From: Deltaproteobacteria bacterium
GTDB lineage: Bacteria > Myxococcota_A > Polyangia > Polyangiales > JADJMO01
Reading direction: 5' to 3'
Assembly: GCA_025363655.1 (NCBI GenBank)
Contig: JANYDK010000017.1
Coordinates: 1-64,000, forward strand
Length of the DNA stretch: 64,000 nt
The position numbers were made by a program, and so were the translations under genes. Numbering within the stretch: position 1 is the first letter of the stretch; every line of letters begins with the position of its first letter. The notes beneath the pieces were generated by a model. That model saw nothing but the letters and a program-made list of their open reading frames with translations, was not told the origin of the DNA and searched no databases. Shown here piece after piece: positions 32,922 to 43,393 of this stretch.

Positions 32922-34142
32922 CTACGCGCGGCGGTGCAGGGAGCGCATCGCCGCGCGTAGTCGCGTGATTCCTTCGAGGAGACGCTCGCGCGGGACAGCC
33001 GAGTAACAGAGGCGCGCGTGCGTCGTGAAGTCGACGCCGAAGGCCTCGCCAGGTGCGAGCAAGACGCCGTGATCGATCGCGCTCTCGAGGAGGGTGCGGA
33101 GCGGACGGCCGTCGAGGAGCTCGGCGAAGTCGAGGAAGAGATAGGTGCCGCCCTCGGCGATGCCGAACGTCGCGCCGCTTCCTTCGAGGGCGGAGACGGT
33201 GAGGTCGCGGGCAGCGCGGTAGCGTGCGCAGGCTTCTTCCGCGAAGCGATCGCCCGACTGCAAGGCGGCAATCGCGGCCCTTTGCGAGATCACCGGCACA
33301 TTGAAGATGGTGTGGACGCCGACCTTGCGCGCCGCGCGGATGACTTCTTCTGGTGCGATGACGCAGCCGATGCGAATGCCGGCGAGCGCGTGGCTCTTCG
33401 AGAGCGAGTGCGCGGTGAGCGTGCGTTCGGCCATGCCGGGGAGCGTCGCGAAGGAGACGTGCGGCGCGTCGAAGGCGTGGTCGGCGTACGCCTCGTCGGC
33501 GATCACCCATAAATCATGCTCTTTCGCCAACCTCGCGACCGACTCGAGCTGCGCGCGCGAGAGCATCTTGCCGTCGGGGTTGTTGGGCGTGATGAGGTAG
33601 AGGAGCTTCGTGCGCGGCGTGAGCGCGGCGCGGAAGAGCTCCCCGACGTCGAGCGGCGGGTCACTGCGATCGGCGCGATCTGCGTAGAGGCGAGCGCTGA
33701 TCGGCACCTCGACGACCTTGGCCCCGCACGCCGTGAGGACCCCGTGGGCGAGCGGCCAGTAGGGCGAGGCGAGGAGCACCTCGTCGCCGGGATCGAGCAC
33801 CGCGCGCGCGGTGCAGAAGAGCGCATGCGTCGCGCCGCACCCGAGGAAGACATTGCGATCGGGATCGGCGGAGAGGCGGTGCTTGCGCAGGAGACGAGCC
33901 GCGAAGGCCTCGCGCAACGTCGAGAGGCCGACGGTCGCGCCGTAGCGATAGAGATCGGGCTCGAACGCGTGGTGATCGATCACCGCGGGAAAACGCGCTG
34001 TTTCCGGCGCCTCGACGCAGGTGTCGCCGATTTGCAGCGGGACCAAATCGCCCCCGCGCGCGGAGTGCGCATCGATGCGCGCCTGAAGCTCGGCGAAGAC
34101 TCCAGGTCGGATGGCCGTGACTGCGTTCGAGAGCGCGGGCAT
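32922..34142 (-). CDS. Class I/II PLP-dependent aminotransferase
   Basis: 406 residues, cytoplasmic. The PLP Lys is in SLSKSHALAGIRIG, with NNPDGKML and VIADEAYAD upstream and an Arg-rich C-terminal lobe. It is closest in style to aspartate/alanine or LL-diaminopimelate-type aminotransferases; the substrate cannot be fixed. It is the last gene of a four-gene leftward operon. Its ATG directly abuts the stop of the Roadblock gene (0 bp). Confidence 0.85.
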   Translation of the reverse strand: MPALSNAVTAIRPGVFAELQARIDAHSARGGDLVPLQIGDTCVEAPETARFPAVIDHHAFEPDLYRYGATVGLSTLREAFAARLLRKHRLSADPDRNVFLGCGATHALFCTARAVLDPGDEVLLASPYWPLAHGVLTACGAKVVEVPISARLYADRADRSDPPLDVGELFRAALTPRTKLLYLITPNNPDGKMLSRAQLESVARLAKEHDLWVIADEAYADHAFDAPHVSFATLPGMAERTLTAHSLSKSHALAGIRIGCVIAPEEVIRAARKVGVHTIFNVPVISQRAAIAALQSGDRFAEEACARYRAARDLTVSALEGSGATFGIAEGGTYLFLDFAELLDGRPLRTLLESAIDHGVLLAPGEAFGVDFTTHARLCYSAVPRERLLEGITRLRAAMRSLHRRA

Positions 34143-34826
34143 TCAGGTTTGTCTGCCGAAGACGTCGGGAGGGAGGTCGCCGTACCAACGATCGTCGCGA
34201 CCGCGGACCAAGGTCACTTCGACAGCGCTCCCATGGATGCCGATGCGATAGCCCACTTCTCCCCGCGCGAGACCTGCCGCGACCTTGCCGATCACCGACA
34301 CGGTCGCCCAGCCGATGTCGACCTTGATCGCCTCGGGGCGTTCGTGGTCGCCGCATCGCACCTCGAGCTCCTGCCAACGCAAGACGCCAGGCTGCGCCGA
34401 CCAGCCTGCCTCTCGATAGAGATCACGCAGCGTCACGCCGAGCGCGCGATCGGCGTGTCCTTGCGCGGCGTCGTGCGAGAGGACGGAGAGGAGTGCATAG
34501 CCCTCGGGAAGGCAGTCGATGACGAAAAGGCGGCGCGCGCCTAAGATCGTGAGACGCCGCGTGACCCCGCCGTGGAGCGGCAATTTGCTGTGGTCGATCT
34601 CGTTCACGATGATGCGGAAGTGCGCGGCGGCGACCTTGAGCTCGAAGGGATCGACCGAGTTGCCGGAGTAGTCGACGGTCTCGCCTTCGCCGTCGACGAG
34701 GACCACGCCGATGGCGCCGGGGGTCGCTTCGACGAGGCGCGCGAGGATGCGCGTGAACCCCGTCTCGTGCTCTACCCGCGCGAACGTGCGCTTCGATGCG
34801 GCCGATGCGATCACCTTCACGCTCAT
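34143..34826 (-). CDS. Roadblock/LC7-like protein
   Basis: 227 residues. The N-terminal ~105 residues (FTRILARLVEATPGAIGVVLVDGEGETVDYSG and HSKLPLHGG) fit the Roadblock/LC7 fold, which partners with small Ras-like GTPases such as MglA in myxobacteria. A second ~110-residue domain (LRDLYREAGW...) is unassigned. The start overlaps the PPIase stop by 4 bp (ATGA), and its stop touches the aminotransferase start, so the three are surely co-translated. No GTPase is adjacent. Confidence 0.65.
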   Translation of the reverse strand: MSVKVIASAASKRTFARVEHETGFTRILARLVEATPGAIGVVLVDGEGETVDYSGNSVDPFELKVAAAHFRIIVNEIDHSKLPLHGGVTRRLTILGARRLFVIDCLPEGYALLSVLSHDAAQGHADRALGVTLRDLYREAGWSAQPGVLRWQELEVRCGDHERPEAIKVDIGWATVSVIGKVAAGLARGEVGYRIGIHGSAVEVTLVRGRDDRWYGDLPPDVFGRQT

Positions 34827-35857
34827 GTGCCCGACGAGCCGCCCGCCTTGTCGTAGCCCGCCTTGTCGTAGCCTGCCTTGTCGTAGCGTGGCGTGATGAG
34901 ATCGTCGTCGGTGCCGAGGAACTCGAGCTTGACCGCGTTGCGAAGCTTCTCGAGCAGCCCCTGAAAAGTGCCACCGACGCGCGCACGCACGATTTCCGCG
35001 CCCAAAGTCGCCACTTTCTTCTCACGATTCGAATGCAGCGGTGGTGAGATGGCGACCAGACGGATGACGTGAAAGCCGAAGGGGGTCTCGATCACCTCGC
35101 TGGTGCTGCCTGGCGTCGCGAGCGCGAAGGCGCCCTTCGCGAACCCTTCGTCGACGGTGCCGCCTTGCCCCTTCTGCGCGATGCGCCCGTCCTCGACGAA
35201 CGCGGGGAGGCTCTCGGTGACGACGGTGCCGGCCGGCAAGGTCGTGCCGAAGGCGCGCGCGGCCGTGAGAAACGCCTGGACGTCGGGCGCGCTCACGACG
35301 GCAGCGCGGAGTCGCGCGCCGATCGCTGCACCCTCCGTCGTTCCCGTGCGCACGAGGGCGTGAGCGACGGTGCGTGCTTCGCCGCGCTCGAGGTCGACCC
35401 AGGTGTCGCCGATGAGCAGCGCAGCCTCGAGTTCCGCATCCGTGAATGGACCTTGGGCCCGCGCCTCGTCGTCGTACCGGCGCACGAGCGCGCGCGCGAG
35501 GCACGCCGCCATCGGGTGACGAGTGGCGACGCTGCCGAGTCCTCCCTGTTTTTCTGCTGCCTGCGCGAGGAGTGCCTCTTCGATGAGGAGCTGCACCGCC
35601 TCGCGAGGGGTGATCTTCTTCGCGCGGGCGACAGCGGCGACCTCATCGCGACGAATGCGCCTTTCGCCCACCTGCGCGAGGACGTCACCTTCGAGCTTCG
35701 CCGAGGTGGCCTCGATCGCGACCTTCTTCGTCGGGGCCGGCGAGGTACTGGAGCCCCCGCTGCACCCCGCGGGGACGAGGGCGAGCGCCAGGGCGAGGCC
35801 AGTCCGGCGACCGAGCCACCCCTGCACCCCTCTATGCCGGCCCTCCCAGCTGCGCAT
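34823..35857 (-). CDS. Peptidyl-prolyl cis-trans isomerase (parvulin/SurA-like) lipoprotein
   Basis: 344 residues. The signal ends in LVPAGC. A chaperone-like helical N-part (~40-150: VGERRIRRDEVAAVARAKK) precedes a parvulin domain (~230-300) with GGTVDEGFAKGAFAL and VIETPFGFHVIRLV. Such lipoproteins fold envelope proteins. The C-terminus carries three perfect YDKAG repeats before GGSSGT. The ATG at 35857 has AAAGAGG 5 nt upstream; the frame is open to 35920. Operon: 35877-36080, this gene, Roadblock, aminotransferase. Confidence 0.85.
   Translation of the reverse strand: MRSWEGRHRGVQGWLGRRTGLALALALVPAGCSGGSSTSPAPTKKVAIEATSAKLEGDVLAQVGERRIRRDEVAAVARAKKITPREAVQLLIEEALLAQAAEKQGGLGSVATRHPMAACLARALVRRYDDEARAQGPFTDAELEAALLIGDTWVDLERGEARTVAHALVRTGTTEGAAIGARLRAAVVSAPDVQAFLTAARAFGTTLPAGTVVTESLPAFVEDGRIAQKGQGGTVDEGFAKGAFALATPGSTSEVIETPFGFHVIRLVAISPPLHSNREKKVATLGAEIVRARVGGTFQGLLEKLRNAVKLEFLGTDDDLITPRYDKAGYDKAGYDKAGGSSGT
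34841..34885 (-). repeat. 15-bp x3 tandem repeat at 3' end of PPIase gene
   Basis: Three 15-bp units, GCCCGCCTTGTCGTA (third copy with one substitution), encode three Tyr-Asp-Lys-Ala-Gly repeats at the C-terminus of the PPIase. The repeat is recent enough to be nearly identical at DNA level. Confidence 0.95.
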
Positions 35858-35876
35858 TCGGCCTCTTTGGCGCCGA

Positions 35877-36080
35877 CTACGCCGTGCCGCGGTCGGCCCG
35901 GGCCAGGTTGCTCGTGCCACGCACCAGCGCGACGCCGACGAGCATCCAGTAGATGGCGTTGATGTCTTTATGCAAATAGACTGCGTCGAAGCCGAAGTAG
36001 AATGCGACGCCGGAGCCGGCGAGCATCAAGATGGCGACTGCGTCGAGGAGGCGCGCGCTCACGGCTTCAAGGTATATCAT
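35877..36080 (-). CDS. Small two-helix membrane protein
   Basis: 67 residues: MIYLEAVSARLLDAVAILML starts a first helix (~10-32), a short charged loop YLHKDI follows, and a second helix (~41-53) ends in a basic tail. It lies 19 bp before the PPIase start on the same strand, so it is probably the first gene of that operon. The frame is open far upstream but overlaps the MBL gene. No family is recognised. Confidence 0.5.
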   Translation of the reverse strand: MIYLEAVSARLLDAVAILMLAGSGVAFYFGFDAVYLHKDINAIYWMLVGVALVRGTSNLARADRGTA

Positions 36081-36122
36081 CGCCGGGCCGAATCGAGAGA
36101 GAACGGCGGAAGGAGCGTAGGG

Positions 36123-36977
36123 GTGGTGGCGACTATCGACGTCAGGTTCTGGGGAGTTCGCGGAAGTATCCCCACCCCAGGTCCGGCCACCGCGGAGATC
36201 GGCGGCAACACCAGCTGTGTCGAGGTGCGCGCGGGAGGTCGACTCCTCGTGTTCGACGGCGGCACCGGCCTGCGCGGACTCGGCAACTCGCTCTTGAAAG
36301 AGCTCCCGATCGAAGCGTGGATCTTCTTCAGCCACGTCCACTGGGATCACATCCAAGGCTTCCCCTTCTTCACGCCGGCGTTCATCAAGGGGAACACCAT
36401 CCATCTCTACGGAGGCCACAAGGTCTCCGGCACACTCGAAGAGACGCTCGCCGGCCAGATGGAAAACCCTAGTTTTCCCGTTCATCTCAGCGAGATGGGC
36501 GCCAAGATGCACTTCAACGATCTCTTCGAAGGCGAAGTGGTCGAGATCCCCGCGGCAACCGGTGACGGCGTCGTCCGCATCTCGAACACGCGCGGCAACC
36601 ATCCCAACGGCGTCTACGCGTATCGCGTCGATCACGGCGGCAAGTCGGTGATGTACGCGACCGACACCGAGCACTACGCGATCGTCGATCCGAAGCTGCG
36701 CAGGCTCGCGCAAGACGTCGACGTCCTCATCTACGACTCGCAGTACACGCCCGAGGAGTACGCCGGGAAGGTCGGCGGCGGGCCGAAGACGGGCTGGGGG
36801 CACTCGACGTTCGAGGCCGCGGTCGAGCTCGCGAAGGCCGCTTCTGTGAAGCAGCTCGTGCTCTACCACCACGATCCCAATCAGGACGACGCCGCGGTGC
36901 GTGAGAAAGAGCGCCGCGCCAAGGAGCTCTTCCCCAACGCGGTCGCCGCCCAAGAGGGCCTGCGCATCTCGCTCTAG
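36123..36977 (+). CDS. MBL-fold metallohydrolase (paralogue of the 2839 gene)
   Basis: 284 residues from a GTG start preceded by AAGGAG 7 nt upstream. It shares with the gene at 2839 the N-terminus RFWGVRGSIPTPGPA, the metal motif HVHWDHIQG, NTRGNHPNGVYAYR, YATDTEH and the tail LYHHDPNQDD. It is likely a cytoplasmic binuclear-zinc phosphodiesterase-like hydrolase of unknown substrate. Its TAG stop interleaves with that of apt on the opposite strand (shared CTAG), so the two converge with a 4-bp overlap. Confidence 0.88.
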   Translation: MVATIDVRFWGVRGSIPTPGPATAEIGGNTSCVEVRAGGRLLVFDGGTGLRGLGNSLLKELPIEAWIFFSHVHWDHIQGFPFFTPAFIKGNTIHLYGGHKVSGTLEETLAGQMENPSFPVHLSEMGAKMHFNDLFEGEVVEIPAATGDGVVRISNTRGNHPNGVYAYRVDHGGKSVMYATDTEHYAIVDPKLRRLAQDVDVLIYDSQYTPEEYAGKVGGGPKTGWGHSTFEAAVELAKAASVKQLVLYHHDPNQDDAAVREKERRAKELFPNAVAAQEGLRISL

Positions 36978-37510
36978 TACGAAATCAGCGAGGAAACAGG
37001 CGTCGGCATCAGCTTCTCGCGTCCGGCGAGGAAGCCGAGCTCGATGACGAAAGCATAGCGCGCGATCATGCCGCCCTGGAGGTGGACGAGCTCGGCTGCG
37101 GCGAGCGCGGTGCCGCCAGTGGCGAGAAGATCGTCGACGATGAGGACCTTGCTCCCCTCACGGATCGAACCCTTGTGCATCTCCAGCGTCGCTTCGCCGT
37201 ACTCGAGCGCGTAGTTCACGCGATCGACCGCAGCGGGAAGTTTGCCGGCCTTGCGCACGGGGACGAAGGCGCAGTTGAGTCGGGCGGCGAGCGCTCCGCC
37301 GAAGATGAAGCCACGGGCCTCGATGCCGACGATGGCGTCGAGGTGATCGGCGACGAACGCCTCGGTGAAGGCGTTGATGATCATCGAGAACGCGCGCGGG
37401 TCGGCGAGGATCGGGGTGATGTCCTTGAAGACGATTCCCTTCTTGGGAAAATCGGGAACGTCACGAACGAGGCTCTTGAGCAGGTCGGCACGATCTTGGC
37501 GAAGCGGCAT
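36974..37510 (-). CDS. apt: Adenine phosphoribosyltransferase
   Basis: 178 residues, standard for APRT. It makes AMP from adenine and PRPP. PRPP-loop VLIVDDLLATGGTA, the flexible loop around YALEYGEATLEMH, and the N-terminal VPDFPKKGIVFKDITPIL are diagnostic. The start at 37510 fits the family N-terminus; the frame is open to 37759, but that adds ~83 Arg/Ser-rich residues. On the minus strand TATCCA lies 6 nt upstream, with no Shine-Dalgarno, suggesting a leaderless mRNA. It diverges from the globin-coupled kinase. Confidence 0.97.
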   Translation of the reverse strand: MPLRQDRADLLKSLVRDVPDFPKKGIVFKDITPILADPRAFSMIINAFTEAFVADHLDAIVGIEARGFIFGGALAARLNCAFVPVRKAGKLPAAVDRVNYALEYGEATLEMHKGSIREGSKVLIVDDLLATGGTALAAAELVHLQGGMIARYAFVIELGFLAGREKLMPTPVSSLISY

Positions 37511-37673
37511 GCGAGGTGGATATCGCCGCCTCGTGGGCGCGTCACCGAAGACCTCCAGCCGGCGCGAAGTCGTCGGCGAACGAGGCGGCGCGGGATTTGC
37601 GCGTCCGCGAGCCGTTTGCGTCGAACGCCTGCGAGATCGGCTTTTCTCACGGCTTTCTCGCTTGGCGCACGGC

Positions 37674-39335
37674 ATGCTGAAGGTCGCCCGTGTCGACGCC
37701 GTTTTCGCGAGTGAGCGTGTCGTGACCCCCGACGAAGAGCACCGGGTCCACGAGCTCACGCGCTACGTGCGCTTCGCCGATCACGATCTCGCGGCGCTGC
37801 GCGCGTTCGACGTCGCCTGTGGGCCGCACTACGTCCGCATCGCCAAGGAGTTCTACGAGCGCACGCGCGAGCACGCCGAGGCGCACGCGGTCTTCACCGG
37901 CGAAGAGCAAATCGCACGCTTGCAGAGATCGCTCGTGCAATGGATGCACCGGCTCTGCACCGGCAAGCGCGACTCGCATTATTTTCGCGAGACCCAGAAA
38001 ATAGGCCACGTCCACGTCAAGGTCGGTCTGCCGCAGCGCTACGTCTTGGCGGCGATGGCGCAGATTCGGCTCTCGTTCGAAGAGGTGCTCGATCGCGAGC
38101 TGCCCGCTCAGCGCAAGGAAGTCAGCGACGCGCTCGTCAAGGCGATGAACCTCGAGCTCGCGATCATGCTCGAGTCCTATCAGGACAACCTCATCGAGCG
38201 GGTTCGTCGGGTCGATCAGCTCGAGCGCGAAGACCTCGGGCGCGCGCTCGCTCGCAGCGAGCGTCGTTACGTCAACGCCGTCGAGCTCGCTCCTTATCTC
38301 GTGGTCGGCCTCGACAGCTCGGCGCGCGTGCTCCTCTTCAATCGCCTCGCCGAGCGCATCACCGGATTCGCGCGTGACGAGATCCTCGGCCGTCCCTTCG
38401 TCGAGGTGCTCATCGCCACCGAGCTGCAGGAGCAGCAGTCGAGCGCCGTCCTCGCCGCCGTCTCCGGGCGCGAGGGGCGCAAGACGCTGGAGAGCGCGGT
38501 GCGCACCAAGGCGGGCACCGAGCGGAGCATTCGCTGGCAAATCGCCCGCGCCGACGAGGGTGACGACGAGGTGGTCGCCTTCGCCGTCGGTCGCGACACG
38601 ACCGATCAGAACGCGCTCGCCGAACGGACTCGGCAGGCCGAGAAATTGGCTGCGGTCGGCACGCTCGCCGCCGGCCTCGCGCACGAGATCCGCAATCCGC
38701 TCAACGGCGCGCAGCTCCACGTGACCTTCCTCGAGCGAGGACTGCGCCGCGGCAACGCTGATCCCGAGGCGCTAGACGCGCTCAAAGTCATCGCCTCCGA
38801 GATCAAACGTCTCTCGACTTTGGTCAACGAATTCCTCGATTTTGCTCGGCCGAAGCCGCTAGTGCGCACGCCGGTGGTGGTGCAGCGCCTCTGCGAGCAT
38901 GTCGTCGGTCTGGTGGCGGGCGAGGCGGGAGCCGCGTCGGTCACGGTCGAGTTGCAGTTGCCGCTCGCCGATCTGGTCGCCGAACTCGACGAGGACAAAA
39001 TCGGGCAGGTGCTGCTCAACCTGGCGAAGAACGGCATCGAGGCGATGAATCGCTCGGGCGGCGGCGTGCTCGTCCTCCGCGCGCGTCGTCAGCCCTTCGC
39101 CGTCGTCATCGAGATCGAAGATCACGGCCCCGGCATCGCCAACCCGAGCGAGCCGATCTTCGACGCGTTCTACACGACCAAGTCGAGCGGCACCGGGCTC
39201 GGTCTCGCCATCGTCCATCGCATCGTCACCGACCACGGCGGCACCATCAGCTTCGAGAGCAGGCCAGGTCGCACCATCTTCCGCACCACCCTCCCGCTCG
39301 ATAGCGGATCGGCCATCGTCCCCGAGAATCCCTGA
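37674..39335 (+). CDS. Globin-coupled PAS sensor histidine kinase
   Basis: 553 residues, soluble. Residues ~25-165 are a protoglobin/globin-coupled-sensor domain: YVRFADHDLAALRAF, then IGHVHVKVGLPQRYVLAAM, where His114 (HVKVGL) is the expected proximal haem ligand. A PAS domain follows (~200-320: YLVVGLDSSARVLLFN), then HisKA with His337 in AHEIRNPLNGAQ. The HATPase domain has NLAKNGIEAM, DHGPGI and GTGLGLAIVHRI. It should sense O2, NO or redox through haem. The NtrC-family regulator begins 49 bp downstream and is the probable partner. ATG 37674 gives the full globin domain. Confidence 0.88.
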   Translation: MLKVARVDAVFASERVVTPDEEHRVHELTRYVRFADHDLAALRAFDVACGPHYVRIAKEFYERTREHAEAHAVFTGEEQIARLQRSLVQWMHRLCTGKRDSHYFRETQKIGHVHVKVGLPQRYVLAAMAQIRLSFEEVLDRELPAQRKEVSDALVKAMNLELAIMLESYQDNLIERVRRVDQLEREDLGRALARSERRYVNAVELAPYLVVGLDSSARVLLFNRLAERITGFARDEILGRPFVEVLIATELQEQQSSAVLAAVSGREGRKTLESAVRTKAGTERSIRWQIARADEGDDEVVAFAVGRDTTDQNALAERTRQAEKLAAVGTLAAGLAHEIRNPLNGAQLHVTFLERGLRRGNADPEALDALKVIASEIKRLSTLVNEFLDFARPKPLVRTPVVVQRLCEHVVGLVAGEAGAASVTVELQLPLADLVAELDEDKIGQVLLNLAKNGIEAMNRSGGGVLVLRARRQPFAVVIEIEDHGPGIANPSEPIFDAFYTTKSSGTGLGLAIVHRIVTDHGGTISFESRPGRTIFRTTLPLDSGSAIVPENP

Positions 39336-39346
39336 AAATCCCTGAA
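39327..39346 (+). repeat. AATCCCTGAA x2 tandem repeat across the kinase stop codon
   Basis: A perfect 10-bp duplication. The TGA in the first copy ends the kinase gene and the second copy lies in the spacer before the NtrC gene. Confidence 0.85.
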
Positions 39347-39384
39347 ACTGCTGCGCTCGCTGCGCGCTGCTGGTGGAGTCCGTC

Positions 39385-40770
<1,386 letters not shown>

Positions 40771-40811
40771 AAAAACACGGAGCAACGAACCAAACGACGT
40801 TGGGTGTTCTG

Positions 40812-41339
40812 CTATTCGACGAGGCGCGGGAGGAGCTCGGCGAAGTTGCAGGGGCGATAGCGAATGTCGAGTTGGTAGACGAGGATTTGATCCCACGCGT
40901 CTCGGCATGCGCCGGGGGAGCCAGGGAGCGCGAAGACGTACGTGCCGTCGGAGACGCCGGCGGTGGCGCGCGATTGGATCGTCGAGACGCCGATGCTCTG
41001 GTAGCTGAGCATGCGAAAGAGCTCACCGAAGCCCGGGATTTCCTTGGCGCAGACCTCTCGCACGGCCTCGGGCGTGACGTCGCGGCCGGTGACGCCGGTG
41101 CCGCCGGTGGTGATGATCACGTCGACGTCGGGCGAGTCGATGAAGCGGCGAAGCTGCCGCACGATCATCGTTCGATCGTCGGCGACGATGACGCGCGTGG
41201 CGACGTGGTGTCCAGCAGCAGTGATGCGATCGACGAGCGTCTTGCCCGAGGCGTCGGTCTCCTCGGTGCGCGTGTCGGAGACCGTGATGACGGCGATGTT
41301 GACGGGGCGGAACGTGCGCGATTCGTCGATGCCGGGCAT
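40812..41339 (-). CDS. moaB: Molybdenum cofactor biosynthesis protein MoaB/Mog family
   Basis: 175 residues. The family adenylylates molybdopterin before Mo insertion. The signature [17 protein letters not shown] is present, along with VSDTR near the N-terminus, SRATAGV and ALPGSPGA. Length and motif set fit MoaB. TAGGGG lies 6 nt before the ATG on the minus strand, without a Shine-Dalgarno. rimO ends its transcript 52 bp upstream on the same strand, so read-through is possible. No other moa/moe genes are in view. Confidence 0.93.
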   Translation of the reverse strand: MPGIDESRTFRPVNIAVITVSDTRTEETDASGKTLVDRITAAGHHVATRVIVADDRTMIVRQLRRFIDSPDVDVIITTGGTGVTGRDVTPEAVREVCAKEIPGFGELFRMLSYQSIGVSTIQSRATAGVSDGTYVFALPGSPGACRDAWDQILVYQLDIRYRPCNFAELLPRLVE

Positions 41340-41391
41340 GAGTCACCCCTAGGGTCGCGGCCAGCCCCTAGCAACCGCACGCCGCCAGCAC

Positions 41392-42864
41392 CTACCTGCC
41401 GCTGATGTCGCCGATCACCGGAAGAACGACGCGCTTCTTCTGATCTTTGGCGATGCGCGCTGCGATTTGCGTGCGACGCGTCGCGGCTTCGGACTCGCTC
41501 TCGTCGCGCGGCAAGAGCTCTCCGGCGAGGTCGTAGTCGGCGGCCTGGGTGACGACGACGCGGCGGATTTCCCCGACCTGCACCGTCTCGGCCTCGGGCC
41601 CCTCGAGGTAGACCTGTCCGTCGATCTCCGGCGCTTGGCCTTGGTGACGCGCCATCTGCACGTATTCGTGCTCGTCGCTCACGCCTTCGACCAGCACCTC
41701 GAGCTCTTGCCCGATGAGCGCCTTGTGCTTGCGATGCGCGATCGCCTTCTGCGTCTTCATCAGCTTGCGATAACGCGCGGCGGCGGTCTTCGCTGGCACC
41801 TTGTCGTCGAAGCCGTACGAGGTGCACGTCTCTTCGTCGCTGTAGCGAAAAGCCGCCAGCCGCTCGAACTCCGCCCACTGCACGAAATCGAGCAGTTCTT
41901 GGAACTCGGCGTCGGTCTCGCCGGGGTGGCCGACGATGAACGCGGTGCGAAAGGTGAGATCGGGCACCGCCTTGCGCAGCTTCTCGACCACGCGTTTCTG
42001 ACGATCGATGCCGTGACCGCGCTTCATGCGTTTGAGCATCGCGTCGGCGGCGTGCTGCAGCGGCATGTCGACGTAGGGAAGGACGCGCGGGTGCTCGGCG
42101 AGGAGCTCGATGAGACGCGGCTGCAAGGTCTCGGGATAGAGATAGAAGAGACGTACCCAGCGCACGCCGCGCACCTCGGCGACGGCTTCGACGAGATCGA
42201 CGAGGCTCTTTCCCTTGGCCGCGCCGTCGGATTCGCCGGGGAGATCGCGCCCGTAAGAGACGGTGTCCTGCGAGATGAGGTTGATCTCGACGACGCCTTG
42301 ATCGACCAAGCGGGCGACCTCGTCACGGACGTCTTCCACCGCGCGCGAGCGCTGCTTGCCGCGGAACTGCGGGATGGTGCAGAACGAACAGGCGCGATTG
42401 CAGCCTTCGGCGATTTTCACGTACGCGAAGTGTCGACCGAGCGAGAGCTGACGTGGATCGGCCTTCGACACGACCCACGACGCGGGGTTGCCGACGAGCA
42501 TCCGATCTTTGCTGCCGCCGAGGACTTCCTTCAGCTTCAGCATGTCGCTCGAGCCGAGGAAGTGATCGACCTCGGGGAGCTCTTTTTCCAGCTCGCTCGC
42601 GTATCGTTGGGAGAGGCAACCGGCGACGACGAGCTTCTGCACCTTCCCGGCGGTGCGCAGCTCGGCCATCTCGAGGATGGTGTCGACGCTTTCTTTCTTC
42701 GCCTCGCCGATGAACCCGCAGGTGTTGACGACGACGACGTCGGCGCCATCGGCCTCGGCGACCAGCTCGAGACCAGCGGCGTCGGCGACGCCCACCATCA
42801 CTTCAGTGTCGACGCGGTTCTTCGAGCAGCCGAGGCTGACGAAGTGGATGGTCCGGTGGGCCAT
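41392..42864 (-). CDS. rimO: Ribosomal protein S12 methylthiotransferase
   Basis: 490 residues. It adds a methylthio group to a conserved Asp of ribosomal protein S12. An N-terminal MTTase domain carries the three Cys of the auxiliary cluster (CSKNRVD, NTCGFI, AGCLSQR). The radical SAM motif is CNRACSFC, in EGCNRACSFCTIPQFRGKQ. A TRAM domain ends the protein (QELEVLVEGVSDEHEY). A Glu/Arg-rich tail of ~35 residues extends beyond the TRAM. A run of eight Gs lies just upstream of the start on the plus strand (42865-42872), i.e. C8 in the leader. Confidence 0.95.
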   Translation of the reverse strand: MAHRTIHFVSLGCSKNRVDTEVMVGVADAAGLELVAEADGADVVVVNTCGFIGEAKKESVDTILEMAELRTAGKVQKLVVAGCLSQRYASELEKELPEVDHFLGSSDMLKLKEVLGGSKDRMLVGNPASWVVSKADPRQLSLGRHFAYVKIAEGCNRACSFCTIPQFRGKQRSRAVEDVRDEVARLVDQGVVEINLISQDTVSYGRDLPGESDGAAKGKSLVDLVEAVAEVRGVRWVRLFYLYPETLQPRLIELLAEHPRVLPYVDMPLQHAADAMLKRMKRGHGIDRQKRVVEKLRKAVPDLTFRTAFIVGHPGETDAEFQELLDFVQWAEFERLAAFRYSDEETCTSYGFDDKVPAKTAAARYRKLMKTQKAIAHRKHKALIGQELEVLVEGVSDEHEYVQMARHQGQAPEIDGQVYLEGPEAETVQVGEIRRVVVTQAADYDLAGELLPRDESESEAATRRTQIAARIAKDQKKRVVLPVIGDISGR

Positions 42865-42930
42865 GGGGGGGGCGAACCATGTTCGCGGACAGTCCGTCGC
42901 GCAAGCGACTCGCGAAAACGCCCGATTTCC

Positions 42931-43284
42931 TCAGATCTCTTCGCCGGCCGCAAGCACTTGATCGAGCGCGCGATAGTCGTCGGGCGTGAGATCGATGTAG
43001 CGGAGACCGACGTCGAACTTCGCAGCCGCGCCGGCTTCGAGCGTGTCGACCCACACCACCTCGGTGATGATCGTCACCGATGAACCATCCGGTAGATAGA
43101 GATCCATCTCCAGGCGCTCACCGATGGTGTGCTGCTCGTCGGCGAAGACGCGGAGACCTCCGAGGCTGACGTCGGCAACGGCGCGTAGATCTTTCTGCCA
43201 GCTCTTTCCTTGCGGACGGCAGAACATCGGCGCTTGCACGCGGCGAAAACGGCGCCGATCTCGGTCGTTCATCCCTTCCGTCAT
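42931..43284 (-). CDS. PilZ domain protein (c-di-GMP receptor)
   Basis: 117 residues, a single PilZ domain. The c-di-GMP contacts are present: Arg-rich DRRRFRRVQAP at the N-terminus (RxxxR) and DVSLGGLRV (DxSxxG). The rest is the beta-barrel VVWVDTL...FDVGLRYIDL. It likely tunes motility or exopolysaccharide in response to c-di-GMP. Two in-frame ATGs (43284, 43272) are 12 nt apart; I cannot decide. Its stop is 66 bp upstream of the rimO start. Confidence 0.85.
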   Translation of the reverse strand: MTEGMNDRDRRRFRRVQAPMFCRPQGKSWQKDLRAVADVSLGGLRVFADEQHTIGERLEMDLYLPDGSSVTIITEVVWVDTLEAGAAAKFDVGLRYIDLTPDDYRALDQVLAAGEEI

Positions 43285-43393
43285 CGTTACGTGGACAACG
43301 GCCGAGTTCAACCGAAGATAAGACGATCCGGCGCACGTCGGTGCACATATCTCACCCGTTGCGGCTCTCACGACGCCGCTCAAGAGTGGGGAA

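Noticed and set aside
35877-36953. Long minus-strand frame across the 36123 MBL gene
   Set aside because: Only the last 67 codons look like a real protein (two hydrophobic helices); the rest is antisense to the MBL gene.
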